This document shows, piece by piece, positions 35,428 through 45,335 of a stretch of 64,000 nt of DNA (position 1 is the stretch's first letter; each line of letters opens with the position of its first letter). The stretch is taken from positions 1 to 64,000 of the forward strand of contig JADJLN010000007.1 in the NCBI GenBank assembly GCA_016710115.1, written 5' to 3'. The notes below the pieces were generated by a model that did no database searches, was not told the DNA's origin, and saw only the letters and a list, made by a program, of their open reading frames with translations. The position numbers and the translations under genes were made by a program. This DNA comes from Saprospiraceae bacterium (GTDB lineage Bacteria > Bacteroidota > Bacteroidia > Chitinophagales > Saprospiraceae).

Positions 35428-36037
35428 TGACAGAATTATCACAAATAGAGGAGTTTATTACTTGTCAATTAAAGCTTCACTTCCCTGAAGAACGAGAACG
35501 GTACTGGCTGAAACGCGCATTGATAGAGGATAGCCGTTATCCACCATTGTCCTCTGAATATCTGTCCTGGTTGAAGGAGGCTCTCATCCAACTCGTTTCC
35601 GGGGTGCCGATCCAGTACGTCACCGGAACAGCACATTTCTACGGTCGATCATTTCTGGTTACCAAGGATACATTGATCCCGCGACCGGAAACGGAAGAAC
35701 TGGCAAACCTGGCTCTTCGCTGGTTGAAGAAAAGGGCTCTTCCTTCAGTCGTGCTGGATATCGGCACCGGAAGTGGAATACTCGCGATTACAATCGCAGC
35801 AGAGAGTCCTTTATGGCCTTATTTGCTCCGGGTTCAGACCCATTGATCTTTTATCGGATCATTGCACTCCAGAGCCGCCGCGTGCTTAAGCCTGGAGGTG
35901 CAGTATTTGTCGAATGTTCCACATTTACAGCTGAAGAAGTCAGAATGATCTTCAGTGAAGCCGGTTATGAGGATGTAACCCTTCATCAGGATCTGCAAGG
36001 ATTGGACAGGATAATACAAGCTGTTCATCCGGCTTAA
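35424..36037 (+). CDS. prmC: release-factor glutamine methyltransferase PrmC, internal deletion
   Basis: PrmC methylates the GGQ Gln of release factors. The N-terminal helical domain, the linker LVSGVPIQYVTGTAHFYGRSF and IPRPETEELA, and SAM motif I VLDIGTGSGILAIT are present, and the C-terminus (ALQSRRVLKPGGAVFVECS) belongs to the same protein. Between AAESP (about 35805) and MALFAPGSDPL about 80 codons are missing, including the catalytic NPPY motif, and the frame shifts at the join. As written the gene could not make a functional enzyme. PrmC is normally needed for healthy growth, so an assembly fault is likely. Its stop shares TTAA with the convergent SUI1 gene. Confidence 0.85.
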
Positions 36038-36381
36038 CCTCCTGCCGCCTTTGTTCCGCTGTAGCCCATTTCAAGCAGGATCTTGATCACCTTATCCCGT
36101 TGATTCCCCTGAACCAGGATCTCATCATCTTTGACACTGCCTCCTGTACCACATTTATTCTTGAGTAATTTCCCCAATTCTTCCCTGTCTTCCTTAGTCC
36201 CGATAAAACCGGTCACCAGGGTAACCTCCTTCCCTCCACGTTGTTTACGGTCGATGAGTACGCGTAACTTTTGCCGATCAGGATCAGGAGTCGGCACTTC
36301 CACCCGGGCAGGACTGGAAAAACTGTAATGGGGGTCAGTAGAATAGACGACACCCTGTCTTTGATTGTTCTTTTTTCCCAT
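36034..36381 (-). CDS. SUI1/YciH-type translation factor
   Basis: A 115-residue homologue of eIF1/YciH. The SUI1 core reads RGGKEVTLVTGFIG, KLLKNKCGTGGSVKDDEI and LVQGNQRDKVIKILLEMGY, and a basic N-terminal tail precedes it. Such proteins monitor start-codon choice; the bacterial role is accessory. It lies 2 nt downstream of the lipid kinase gene and shares stop-codon bases with prmC on the other strand. Confidence 0.93.
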   Translation of the reverse strand: MGKKNNQRQGVVYSTDPHYSFSSPARVEVPTPDPDRQKLRVLIDRKQRGGKEVTLVTGFIGTKEDREELGKLLKNKCGTGGSVKDDEILVQGNQRDKVIKILLEMGYSGTKAAGG

Positions 36382-36383
36382 GT

Positions 36384-37286
36384 TCAGGCAGTGATCAACG
36401 TTAAAGATCGGGGTTCTATTTGAAAATCATAGGTCATCGCAGCCATCAGTAATTCGCCATCTGTCTGCACAGGTGTCAGATCATCTGGTTTGATCTGTAC
36501 CCGCGATACCGTTCTGACCTTGATCCAGGACAAGCGATGGGCTTGTCCCAGAAAAAAAAAGGGAAGTGCCAACAGGTATCGAATTCGGGCTACCCGCTCA
36601 ACAAGTACAACGGTCATCAGTCCATCATCGGCTTGAGCTCCTTTCGCGATACTGAATCCGTAACCAAAAATCGATGCATTGGCAACAACCACCGTCAGGA
36701 ACTGGCCTTCAACCTGTTCCTTGTCAAGGTAGACCTGACCTGTCCAGAAAATATCGGTGAACATCAACTGCGCAACAGCCTTCAAATAGGCAAGAAATCC
36801 GCGTTGTTTACTGGATCGCACCAGATCGGCGACCCTAGCATCAAATCCGACCCCGGCCAGATTGACAAACCGATGACCATTGACAGACACCTGATCAATT
36901 TGCTGTCTGCGTCCCTTACGGATGATATCCAGATTCTGGGACAAATTGCGCTGATACCCAAAATGAGCCGCAAATCCATTTCCCGATCCCGCCATGACCA
37001 ATCCAAGGACTTCGGATTCCCGATCCAGATTTGTTGCGACGGATTGGACAGTGCCGTCTCCACCCACGGCAATGAACTGATGAATACCAGCCCGCCGAGC
37101 CTTTTCAATTGCATTCAGGGCGCCATGTTCTAAGGATGTCGAAGCGATCAAACATCGGAAGGGCAGAAGGCCAGATTCAATTTTGTGGAGCATTCGATCT
37201 TTCGATCTGCCACCGGAAAAGGGATTGTAAATCACGCAGTAATCCGATGAAGAAAATTGAGACAATGTTGATGGATTCTGCGTCAT
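36384..37286 (-). CDS. diacylglycerol kinase-family lipid kinase
   Basis: A YegS/DGKB-like kinase of 300 residues. CVIYNPFSGGRS opens the fold, FIAVGGDGTVQSVATNL is the ATP-binding GGDGT motif, and LVMAGSGNGFAAHFG and NLAGVGFDARVADLV follow in the usual order. A basic hydrophobic region near 160-180 may lie on the membrane. The lipid substrate is not identified. Start codon and hscA stop overlap by 4 nt (ATGA), so it is coupled to hscA. Confidence 0.88.
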   Translation of the reverse strand: MTQNPSTLSQFSSSDYCVIYNPFSGGRSKDRMLHKIESGLLPFRCLIASTSLEHGALNAIEKARRAGIHQFIAVGGDGTVQSVATNLDRESEVLGLVMAGSGNGFAAHFGYQRNLSQNLDIIRKGRRQQIDQVSVNGHRFVNLAGVGFDARVADLVRSSKQRGFLAYLKAVAQLMFTDIFWTGQVYLDKEQVEGQFLTVVVANASIFGYGFSIAKGAQADDGLMTVVLVERVARIRYLLALPFFFLGQAHRLSWIKVRTVSRVQIKPDDLTPVQTDGELLMAAMTYDFQIEPRSLTLITA

Positions 37287-39130
37287 TTGATTGCCTGACC
37301 TCTCATTGCTCCGGCAACATGAACTTCCAGCGCTCTATGCGCCAACGGGGTTGTATAGGCATTCAGACCTTCAATGCTTGTCTGTATTTCATCTTTTGTG
37401 CCCGTATCGACGGCCTCGTTAAGGAGTCCTGTCAATCTCCGGATTTCTCCGACCTGATCTTCCTCCAGCCAATTGCTGTTCTGCTGGATGAACTTGCCAG
37501 CTGAATGAACCATCATCCGGCCTTCATTCTGCGCTTCCGTCAGTGCCTTGACCACCATGTCCGTTTCCGCATGCCGGATAGAATCCAGAAGCATGCGTCC
37601 CATCTCCTCTTCATCGATGCCGTATTGCGGTTTGACCATGATACTCTGAGTCGTGCCCGATCTCAGTTCACTTGCAAAAACCTGAAGAATACCATCCGCA
37701 TTCAGTTGAAAACGGATCTCCAGTTTGGGTATTCCTGCTGGCATCGGCGGGATATCCGACAGGATAAATTCAGCCAGCTTGCGATTGTTGGTAACAAGAT
37801 CACGTTCACCTTGATACACAGAAATTTTCAGGTTCTTTTGTCCATCAACTGAGGTGGTATATTGCCTGGCATACCCGCAGGGGACTTTTGTATTCCGAGG
37901 AATGATCACATCCATCAATCCGCCAACGGTTTCGATCCCCAGCGACAACGGCGTGATATCCAACAGTAACAGATCTTTTCGATTGCCGGCCAGAATATCT
38001 GCCTGAATCGCTGCACCTGCTGCAACGACTTCATCCGGATCGAGTTCGTCATGCACCTGTTTTCCAAAAAATGCCGAAACGCGCGATTTCACCAAAGGGA
38101 TCCTGGTCGACCCTCCGACCATGATGATCTCATGAATATTTGCTGGCTTCAAATGAGCATCTTTTAATGCCGCAGCGCAGGAAAGGATGGTTCGATCCAC
38201 AAAAGGTTCAAGTAGAGCTTCAAATTCCTCACGGGAAATGCGGAGTGGTTGGCCGTTGAAGTCCAACGTGTGATACTCAGAAACAGACAATGCTTTTTTT
38301 GCTCGTTCCGCTTCCAGTCGAAGGGTCTGCTTATCCGAAGCATTGGCAATCTTCAGACCATATTTATCTGTCCAGAATGCCACAATAGCATTGTCCAGAT
38401 CATCTCCTCCCAGAAAGGTATCCCCATTGGTCGCCAATACCTCAAACACGCCATCTTCGATTCGAAGGATCGAAATATCAAACGTCCCTCCGCCAAGGTC
38501 ATAGACGGCGATCGTTTTTTGCTCCTCCGGTGAAAGACCCAATCCATAGGCCAGACTGGCTGCTGTCGGTTCATTGACGATCCTCAGAACATCCAGGCCT
38601 GCCAGTTTTCCTGCATCCCGGGTGGCCTGCCGCTGGGCATCATTGAAATAGGCGGGCACCGTTATGACTGCTTTTTCAACAGGTTTGGACAATGCTTCCT
38701 CAATCCTTGACTTCAGTTTTCGCAAAATATGGGCAGAAAGATCGATCGGCGAATAGAACCGGTCACCCACACGCACCTTGACAAGACGATCTTTATCGTC
38801 GTTCAGGATCTCATACCCGAGATGATGTTCGTAACTGGCAATATCAGAATAGGATTTACCCATCAATCGTTTGACAGAAAAGATGGTTCGTCCGGGATCG
38901 TGGATGAGGTGTTGGCGCGCATCATGACCGACGACAACAGAGTGGTCTGGATGGAAATAGATGATCGACGGCACAAGGCCGGATTGTCCTTCTGGATCCC
39001 TGACTATGACAGGTTCTCCGTTTTGGATATAGGCCACCAGACTGTTTGTCGTTCCCAGATCGATCCCGACGATCAACTGATCTTCTTTCTTTATTGATCC
39101 GGATTTCAAGTCGATCGCTATCTTGGCCAT
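37283..39130 (-). CDS. hscA: Hsp70-family chaperone HscA
   Basis: A 615-residue Hsp70 with VGIDLGTTNSLVA, the AVITVPAYFNDAQRQATRDAGK loop, YDLGGGTFDISIL and the substrate-binding domain start LLLLDITPLSLGIE. The sequence (short interdomain linker, shortened lid) is of the HscA type that delivers IscU-bound Fe-S clusters, rather than DnaK. No J-protein, iscU or ferredoxin gene lies next to it, so the name rests on sequence features alone. Confidence 0.82.
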   Translation of the reverse strand: MAKIAIDLKSGSIKKEDQLIVGIDLGTTNSLVAYIQNGEPVIVRDPEGQSGLVPSIIYFHPDHSVVVGHDARQHLIHDPGRTIFSVKRLMGKSYSDIASYEHHLGYEILNDDKDRLVKVRVGDRFYSPIDLSAHILRKLKSRIEEALSKPVEKAVITVPAYFNDAQRQATRDAGKLAGLDVLRIVNEPTAASLAYGLGLSPEEQKTIAVYDLGGGTFDISILRIEDGVFEVLATNGDTFLGGDDLDNAIVAFWTDKYGLKIANASDKQTLRLEAERAKKALSVSEYHTLDFNGQPLRISREEFEALLEPFVDRTILSCAAALKDAHLKPANIHEIIMVGGSTRIPLVKSRVSAFFGKQVHDELDPDEVVAAGAAIQADILAGNRKDLLLLDITPLSLGIETVGGLMDVIIPRNTKVPCGYARQYTTSVDGQKNLKISVYQGERDLVTNNRKLAEFILSDIPPMPAGIPKLEIRFQLNADGILQVFASELRSGTTQSIMVKPQYGIDEEEMGRMLLDSIRHAETDMVVKALTEAQNEGRMMVHSAGKFIQQNSNWLEEDQVGEIRRLTGLLNEAVDTGTKDEIQTSIEGLNAYTTPLAHRALEVHVAGAMRGQAIK

Positions 39131-39197
39131 ATGCTTTTTCGTCTCAATGATGCTGAAGGGGCAACACCTGCAAAGTTCAAATGTTTAATGGAATTCC

Positions 39198-40007
39198 ATG
39201 ATGTACCTCGTCAATAACAAGGCAGCGCGATTATTCCTCATCCTGGGAGGCTTTTTTATTGCCAATGCGCTGATCGCAGAATTCATCAGGGTAAAGATCT
39301 TCTCTTTGGAACGGACATTGGGCATTGATCCGATGAACTGGACATTGTTCGGACAGAATGATCTTTCCTTCAATCTGACGACAGGTGTTTTACTGTGGCC
39401 CGTCGTCTTCATTATGACTGATATCATCAATGAATACTTCGGAAGAAAAGGCGTCCGCCTGTTGTCCATCCTGACGGCTTTATTGATCACCTATGCATTT
39501 ATTCTCTTCAGCCTGGGTATCCGAATGCCACCGGCTGATTTCTGGCCGACATCGCATATTCAGCCGGAATGGCCGTTGGCACAACAGCAATTGATGCGCG
39601 AACAGGTTGGGGACTATAACGCAGCTTTCAGACTGGTATTCGGGCAGGGGCTCTGGATCATTATCGGTTCGTTGATCGCTTTCCTGATCGGCCAATTGAT
39701 CGATGTGATGACCTTTCACTGGATAAAAGAACAAACTGGTGATAAATGGATCTGGTTGAGGGCGACCGGGTCGACACTGATCAGCCAATTCATCGACAGC
39801 TTTGTGGTCCTGTTTGTTGCTTTTTATATCGGTGCAGGCTGGGACATCAGGCTGGTCCTCGCAATTGGAGTCGTGAACTATATCTACAAGTTTACAATCG
39901 CTGTTGGATTGACACCTGTGTTATATCTGGCGCATGATGTCATCGATCGGTACCTGGGGCCAGAATTGGCAGAGGAGATGAAAAAAACGGCAATGGAAAA
40001 GGGCTAA
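39198..40007 (+). CDS. queuosine precursor transporter (YhhQ/VUT family)
   Basis: A 269-residue protein with about six TM segments. VFIMTDIINEYFGRKGVR near residue 73 and the C-terminal SQFIDSFVVLFVAFYIG and NYIYKFTIAVGLTPVLYL are the family signatures. YhhQ imports 7-deazaguanine precursors (preQ0, preQ1) for tRNA queuosine. No preQ1 riboswitch was found in the short upstream gap. It is divergent from hscA. Confidence 0.9.
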   Translation: MMYLVNNKAARLFLILGGFFIANALIAEFIRVKIFSLERTLGIDPMNWTLFGQNDLSFNLTTGVLLWPVVFIMTDIINEYFGRKGVRLLSILTALLITYAFILFSLGIRMPPADFWPTSHIQPEWPLAQQQLMREQVGDYNAAFRLVFGQGLWIIIGSLIAFLIGQLIDVMTFHWIKEQTGDKWIWLRATGSTLISQFIDSFVVLFVAFYIGAGWDIRLVLAIGVVNYIYKFTIAVGLTPVLYLAHDVIDRYLGPELAEEMKKTAMEKG

Positions 40008-40130
40008 AAGAACTTAGGCCGATCCGTTAAGATCAGCCTTAAGTCCGCCTTCTCATAGTACATCAAAAACCTGTTCACATTAAGTCAAACACTGTTCCAA
40101 TTTTCTTCTTTTGCAGATAAATTTATTCAC

Positions 40131-41069
40131 ATGTCCAATATCAGTACACATAAGATCTTGATGATCAGACCTTCGCATTTTGGATTTAATTCTGAGACTG
40201 CAGAGAGCAATGCATTCCAACAATCGAACGACCAGATGGACCCTGATGAAGTGGCCCATGCGGCAGTCCGGGAATTCGATCATATGGTTCATCTACTTCG
40301 TACTGCCGGGATCGACATTGAGGTCATCGAAGACACCGTGTCACCTGTCAAGCCAGATGCTATTTTCCCCAATAACTGGATCTCCTTTCATGATAATGGG
40401 ATGATCGTTACCTATCCGATGCAGGCTCCGGTCCGCAGACAGGAAGTGCGCGAAGATCTGGTCGACAGGGCCATCCATGATTGGGGATTTCACGACCGAT
40501 GGGCCCTGGATCGGCAATTTCCAGACGGCCCGTTTCTGGAAGGAACAGGAAGTATGATCCTCGATCGAGAGAACCGTATCGTTTACGCCTGTCTGAGTCC
40601 ACGTACTGAGCGTTCCGTCCTGGAGGAATGGTCAAAGAAAATGAATTTTCAGCCCATTTCCTTCCTCGCTACAGATGCAGCAGGCCAGCAAATCTACCAC
40701 ACGAACGTCATGATGGCTCTCGGTGACGGGTATGCGGTCATCTGTCTGGACAGTATCCGGGATCAGGAAGAACGGGCCATTGTTATTCAATCACTCGAAG
40801 CGACTGGAAATGAGATTGTTGACATCTCTCTGGATCAGATGAATCGATTTGCCGGAAATATGTTACAGGTCGTAAACCAGTAAGGAAAGCCCATCCTGGT
40901 GTTGTCCGAACAAGCTTTCCAATCCCTCGATCAGGACCAGGTTTCCCGCCTGTCAGCAAAAGCGACTCTTCTTCCTGTACCCTTGTGGACGATCGAACGG
41001 ATCGGGGGTGGAAGTGCCCGCTGCATGATGGCTGAAGTCTTTTTACCTGACCGGATATCCGGTTTTTGA
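40131..41069 (+). CDS. CtlX-like amidinohydrolase, with in-frame stop
   Basis: A citrulline-utilisation (CtlX/DDAH-like) pentein-fold enzyme. MIRPSHFGFNSETAESNAF and IFPNNWISFHDNG are substrate-site motifs; LEGTGSMILDRE and YHTNVMMALGDGYAVIC hold catalytic Asp/Glu and His. TAA at 40881-40883 ends the frame just after MLQVVNQ, but the same frame goes on with GKPILVLSEQAF and IERIGGGSARCMMAEVFLP, which supplies the nucleophilic Cys (TGC at 41022-41024), and stops at 41069. CAA for TAA would restore the gene. The truncated product would lack the catalytic Cys. Confidence 0.82.
41052..41067 (+). terminator. possible terminator of the ctlX-like gene
   Basis: A short hairpin ACCGGATATCCGGT with five T overlaps the end of the extended frame. 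The stem is only five base pairs, so confidence is low. Confidence 0.35.
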
Positions 41070-41148
41070 TCCCGGATTTTAGCTTCTGTCTTCCCCTCTT
41101 TTTTCTATCTTGTTGACTTTACTGAACCTTTGATCTAGCCCCTGAATT

Positions 41149-43384
41149 ATGAAACAGTTCATTGTTCCAATTATCCTCTTTTTTAGTGGAATCCTGCATC
41201 TGACAGGTCAGATTGCGATCAATGAGATCATGTACAACCCACCCGAACCAGGCACGGATACACTCGAATATATTGAACTGATCAACCTTACGGATGTGCC
41301 GGTCAACCTGACCGATTATACATTCACATCTGGCATTGTCTATACATTTCCAACCATGATGATCCCGGAAAACGGATTTGTGGTCATCTGCAAGCAGGCC
41401 CAGCATTTCTTTGATCTGTTCGGGATGAACGTACTTGAATGGACCTCGGGAAGTCTGGACAATACCGGGGAAACATTGATCCTGGCCAATGCATTGGGCC
41501 AAACCGTCGATTCAGTAACCTATTCAGATCAGGGAGGCTGGCCTGGCATTCCAACAGACGGGAATGGCAGTAGCCTGGTTCTTTGCGATCCGTTTAGTGA
41601 TCACAATGATCCGAAAAACTGGCAGGCAGCTTCCACACCAACCGGCAAGTATGTCAATGGTGTTGAAGTGCTGGCCAACCCGTTGGGGAGTCCAACTGTC
41701 AATCTGCCGATGACAAAGCGATGGTCCTTACAGGCATTTTCGATGCACAACCGGATAATGCCGGAACAAAAGGTATCGAGATCTATTTACTCGATGATGT
41801 TGCCGACCTCAGTATCTACGGCGTGGGGTCCGCCAATAACGGTGGTGGATCAGATGGCGTAGAATTTACATTCCCAGCCATGGCTGGAAGTGAAGGGACC
41901 TATTATTACATCGCAGCAGACAGCGCACTATTTCGGGACTATTTCGGATTTGATGCCGATTTCATTTCATCGGCTGTCAATATCAATGGAGATGATGCCA
42001 TGGAAGTCTTTGAAAACACTATCGTTATCGATGTTTTCGGAGACATCAATAAAGACGGCACCGGGGAACCCTGGGAATATCTGGATGGATGGGTCTATCG
42101 GGTGAATGGAACAGGGCCGGATGGGTCAACTTTTCAGCCGCAAAACTGGATCTATAGTGGCCTAGCTGCTCTGGATGGTGCCCCCACGAATGAAGAGGCG
42201 CCAACACCCTTTCCACTCGCAACCTATGATCCGGAAGGGTCGGTCGTTCTGGTTGCCAATGACGATTTTACCACAACTCCAAGAAATTCAGATAAAATCA
42301 TCGCGGTTCAGGCGAATGATTTCAAACCCAATCCACTACTCACGTTCGAGATCGTCGATCTACCAACACAAGGCAATGCATCCATCACCAACGGAGACAT
42401 GATCACCTATTCACCGGATCTGGATTATTGTGGACCGGATCAATTGACCTACCGTTTATGCGATGTGGACGGCTGTGATACAGCAACTGTGTACATCCAG
42501 GTCACCTGTCCAAAGATCTACCCGAAGTATACAATCGGAGAAGTCACCACCATCATGGCAAATGGTATTCTGGACTCTAACCAGATTGAATGTCAGCTGG
42601 AAGGGGTGGTTTACGGTGTCAATTTACGGCCCGGTGGACTTCAGTTTGTACTGATCGACGATCTGAATGATGGTATCACCGTATTTTCAGCGGACGACTA
42701 CGGGTATCCGGTCAAGGAAGGGGATCGGTTGATCGTACAGGGGCGTATCATCCAATTCAATGGCCTGGCCGAAATTCTGACAGACACGGTCTGGAGTACA
42801 GCCAGTGGACAAACGCTCTTCGATCCAACGCTGGTTGCCACATTTGATGAATCGGTAGAATCCCAGTTGATCCGGTTGGACAATGTAAAACTGATGGATC
42901 CGGCTGAATGGACAAATACAGGATTTGGATTCAATGTACATCTGCTCAGTGGTAGCGACACCTGGTTATGCGGATTGATGCAGACGTGAATGTGTTTGGC
43001 TCAGCTCCTCCTCCCGGGGCATTCCATGTAACGGGCCTGGGCACACAGTTTGACGAGTCTTCACCCTACCTGCATGACTACCAGATTATGCCACGGTATA
43101 TTGAAGATATCGATCTGATCAACAGTACTCTGGAGCCATTCATTTCATCCTGGATAGTAACACCAAATCCGACATCTTCGTCCAGTATTTTTCAAACAAA
43201 TGTCGCTTTAACCAATGTCCAGGTGCAGGACATCACAGGGCGCACAGTTGGATTCTGCCAGCATTTGGGTGATCGGAGGAATTGGCTGATTGATCTATCT
43301 GCTCTTTCACCTGGGCAATATTGGATCCGGGCTTTTGGGATGACCGGAGAAACCATGACTTTCCCGCTGATCCGAGTGGAATAG
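41149..43384 (+). CDS. secreted lamin-tail domain protein with T9SS sorting signal, two frameshifts
   Basis: Signal peptide (to LTGQ), then a lamin-tail domain (IAINEIMYNPPEP, DTLEYIELINLTD, ENGFVVICKQAQHFFDLFG). A second LTD-like domain follows with GIEIYLLDDVADLS, then a cadherin-like linker (VVLVANDDFTTTPRN), an OB-fold of the kind in YhcR/DUF5689 (GLQFVLIDDLNDGITVFS) and a C-terminal T9SS sorting domain (VTPNPTSSSSIF to the end). The frame breaks near 41715 and 42975. The protein is about 745 residues and should be exported through type IX secretion. Function is probably adhesive or DNA-related, but unproven. Confidence 0.82.
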
Positions 43385-43391
43385 GATCAGT

Positions 43392-43892
43392 TTAATCCAG
43401 AAAAACAGCTCGCTTGCCGGGCTCATTCAGTTCAACCTGAATATGTTCGTGCAAGGTGGTCGCCAACCGGATGCCGACATAATCAACATGAACTGGAAAG
43501 GTCTTGTGATGGCGTTCAACCAGCACAGCGATCTGCACCAGTTTTGGAATGACTGCCATCAACGGTTGGAAGGCGTAAAAGAGTGTTCTTCCCGTATTTG
43601 CTACATCATCGACCAGAATGACAGATTGGTTTGTAAATGTTTCAATCGGAAAGTCACAATGGGCCGGCCCACCAATCGGATCTGCTGGATTCAACTTGAG
43701 CCTGTGAATGTGGATCGTAAATTCGGGATGATAAGCCAGAACTGCTTCCCGAAGAATGGAAGCAAAATGGTGTCCATTATTGTTGATACCTAACAGAAAG
43801 ATTTCCCTGTTTTCCCAGTTCTGCTCAGCAATCTCGATTGCCAATCGTTGGATTTTCTGGGCGATCTGTCTGTCATTCAATATTTTTACCAT
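43392..43892 (-). CDS. phosphoribosyltransferase, PyrR-like
   Basis: A 166-residue type I PRTase. The PRPP-binding loop is VILVDDVANTGRTLFYA, and an N-terminal recognition segment with LLGINNNGHHFASILRE and the DYVGIRLATTLHEHIQVEL end match the PyrR/uracil PRTase group. It could make UMP from uracil or act as a pyrimidine regulator; the sequence does not settle it. The start at 43892 (MVKILNDRQIA) is chosen because the extra five residues upstream are not typical. Confidence 0.8.
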   Translation of the reverse strand: MVKILNDRQIAQKIQRLAIEIAEQNWENREIFLLGINNNGHHFASILREAVLAYHPEFTIHIHRLKLNPADPIGGPAHCDFPIETFTNQSVILVDDVANTGRTLFYAFQPLMAVIPKLVQIAVLVERHHKTFPVHVDYVGIRLATTLHEHIQVELNEPGKRAVFLD

Positions 43893-43941
43893 GTTGTACC
43901 GATTCAACAGCTAAGATAAGCCGCTAAAAATCAAACTACGG

Positions 43942-45309
43942 ATGGCTGCAATATTGATTTTCATCCTTCTACTGTGCTTTACGATCTGGATTTCTTTCCG
44001 TCAATACGGGAGAATCATTCAGAATATCAAACTCGGTTTGGATGAATCAGTTTCCGGAGATTCTTCAACGCGATGGAAGAGGGTCCTGTTTGTAGCCTTT
44101 GGCCAGAAAAAGATGTTTCAGAACTGGCTCCCGGCCGTTCTCCATCTGTTTATCTATCTCGCATTTTTACTCACCCAGATTGAATTACTGGAGATCATCG
44201 CTGATGGGTTGACCGGTCATCATCGCTTGTTTGCACCTGTCCTGGGCCCATTTTATACATTTCTGATATCATTTATTGAAATTCTTTCTCTATTGGCCTT
44301 TATAGCCACAGTGATCTTCCTGATGAGAAGAAACCTGTTGCATATCCCCCGATTCAGAAAACCGGAAATGAAGGGATGGCCCGCTTTGGATGCCAACCTG
44401 ATCCTGATCGGAGAGATTCTGCTGATCACGGGGATTTTTTCGATGAATGGAGCAGACACGATACTGCAGTCCATTGACCCTGACCATTATCCAAATACCG
44501 GCCAATTGGCCATCAGTTCCTGGTTCGGGCCTGTGCTATTTGGTGGATTGGACTATGAAACCCTGCACATCATCGAGCGAACCGGGTGGTGGCTCCATCT
44601 CCTGGTCGTCTTGGGTTTTATCATGTACTTGCCCTTTTCGAAACATCTGCATGTCTTTTTTGCCTTTGCCAATACCTATTTTGCTCGTTTGACACCTCGC
44701 GGTCAAATGGAGAATATGCCAGCTATCATGAATGAGGTCAAATCCATGATGGGGATAGGTGAGGCGACCACAGAAAGTGAACACACAGATGAGCTCCCTG
44801 AATTCGGGGCAAATGATGTCACCACCCTCAGCTGGCGAAATTTACTGGAAGCATACAGTTGTACCGAATGTGGCCGGTGTACAGCCGTTTGCCCAGCCAA
44901 TCTTACAGGTAAGAAATTATCACCTCGCAAAATTGTCATGTCCATTCGGGATCGGGCAGAGGAAGTGGGGGAGAAGATTCGCAGTGGCAATCCTGAATAT
45001 GTACGTGCAGATGCCAGGGGGGATGGCGTCAAGCCCGATCGAACAAACTTTGAAGACGGCAGGAGTCTGTTTGATTTGATATCCCCGGAAGAAATCCATG
45101 CCTGCACCACCTGTCAGGCTTGTGTCGAAGCCTGCCCTGTTCTGATCAATCCATTGGAAACCATCCTCAAGCTCCGTCGGCATGAAATCCTGACCCAATC
45201 TGCCGGGCCTGCCGATTGGCTCCCTCTGTTCAACAGTCTGGAGAATGCAGGCTCTGCCTGGCAGATCGCACAGGATAGAGACCAATGGACAAGAGACCTT
45301 CATGCCTGA
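43942..45309 (+). CDS. membrane-bound Fe-S oxidoreductase (HdrC/QmoC-like)
   Basis: An integral membrane N-terminal half with five or six TM helices and His-rich segments (possible haem b ligands), then a cytoplasmic domain with two [4Fe-4S] motifs CTECGRCTAVCP (about residue 310) and CTTCQACVEACP (about 390). It resembles the membrane Fe-S proteins that pass electrons between quinone and cytosolic partners. The next gene encodes the matching CCG-domain subunit, starting 26 nt further on. Confidence 0.87.
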   Translation: MAAILIFILLLCFTIWISFRQYGRIIQNIKLGLDESVSGDSSTRWKRVLFVAFGQKKMFQNWLPAVLHLFIYLAFLLTQIELLEIIADGLTGHHRLFAPVLGPFYTFLISFIEILSLLAFIATVIFLMRRNLLHIPRFRKPEMKGWPALDANLILIGEILLITGIFSMNGADTILQSIDPDHYPNTGQLAISSWFGPVLFGGLDYETLHIIERTGWWLHLLVVLGFIMYLPFSKHLHVFFAFANTYFARLTPRGQMENMPAIMNEVKSMMGIGEATTESEHTDELPEFGANDVTTLSWRNLLEAYSCTECGRCTAVCPANLTGKKLSPRKIVMSIRDRAEEVGEKIRSGNPEYVRADARGDGVKPDRTNFEDGRSLFDLISPEEIHACTTCQACVEACPVLINPLETILKLRRHEILTQSAGPADWLPLFNSLENAGSAWQIAQDRDQWTRDLHA

Positions 45310-45335
45310 ACGAGCAGCACCGAAAATCATTGAAT

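Noticed and set aside
39131..39197. A preQ1 riboswitch before the queuosine precursor transporter.
   Set aside because: The short gap lacks the C-rich loop, the A-rich tail and the pseudoknot pairing of known preQ1 classes.
40010..40055. Hairpin CTTAGGC...GCCTTAAG after the queuosine transporter as a terminator.
   Set aside because: The stem has bulges and no T-run follows; it could be chance complementarity.
45285..45335. ATG 45285 as the start of the CCG-domain gene.
   Set aside because: It would overlap the membrane Fe-S gene by 25 nt and add residues not seen at the start of the family; ATG 45336 fits better.
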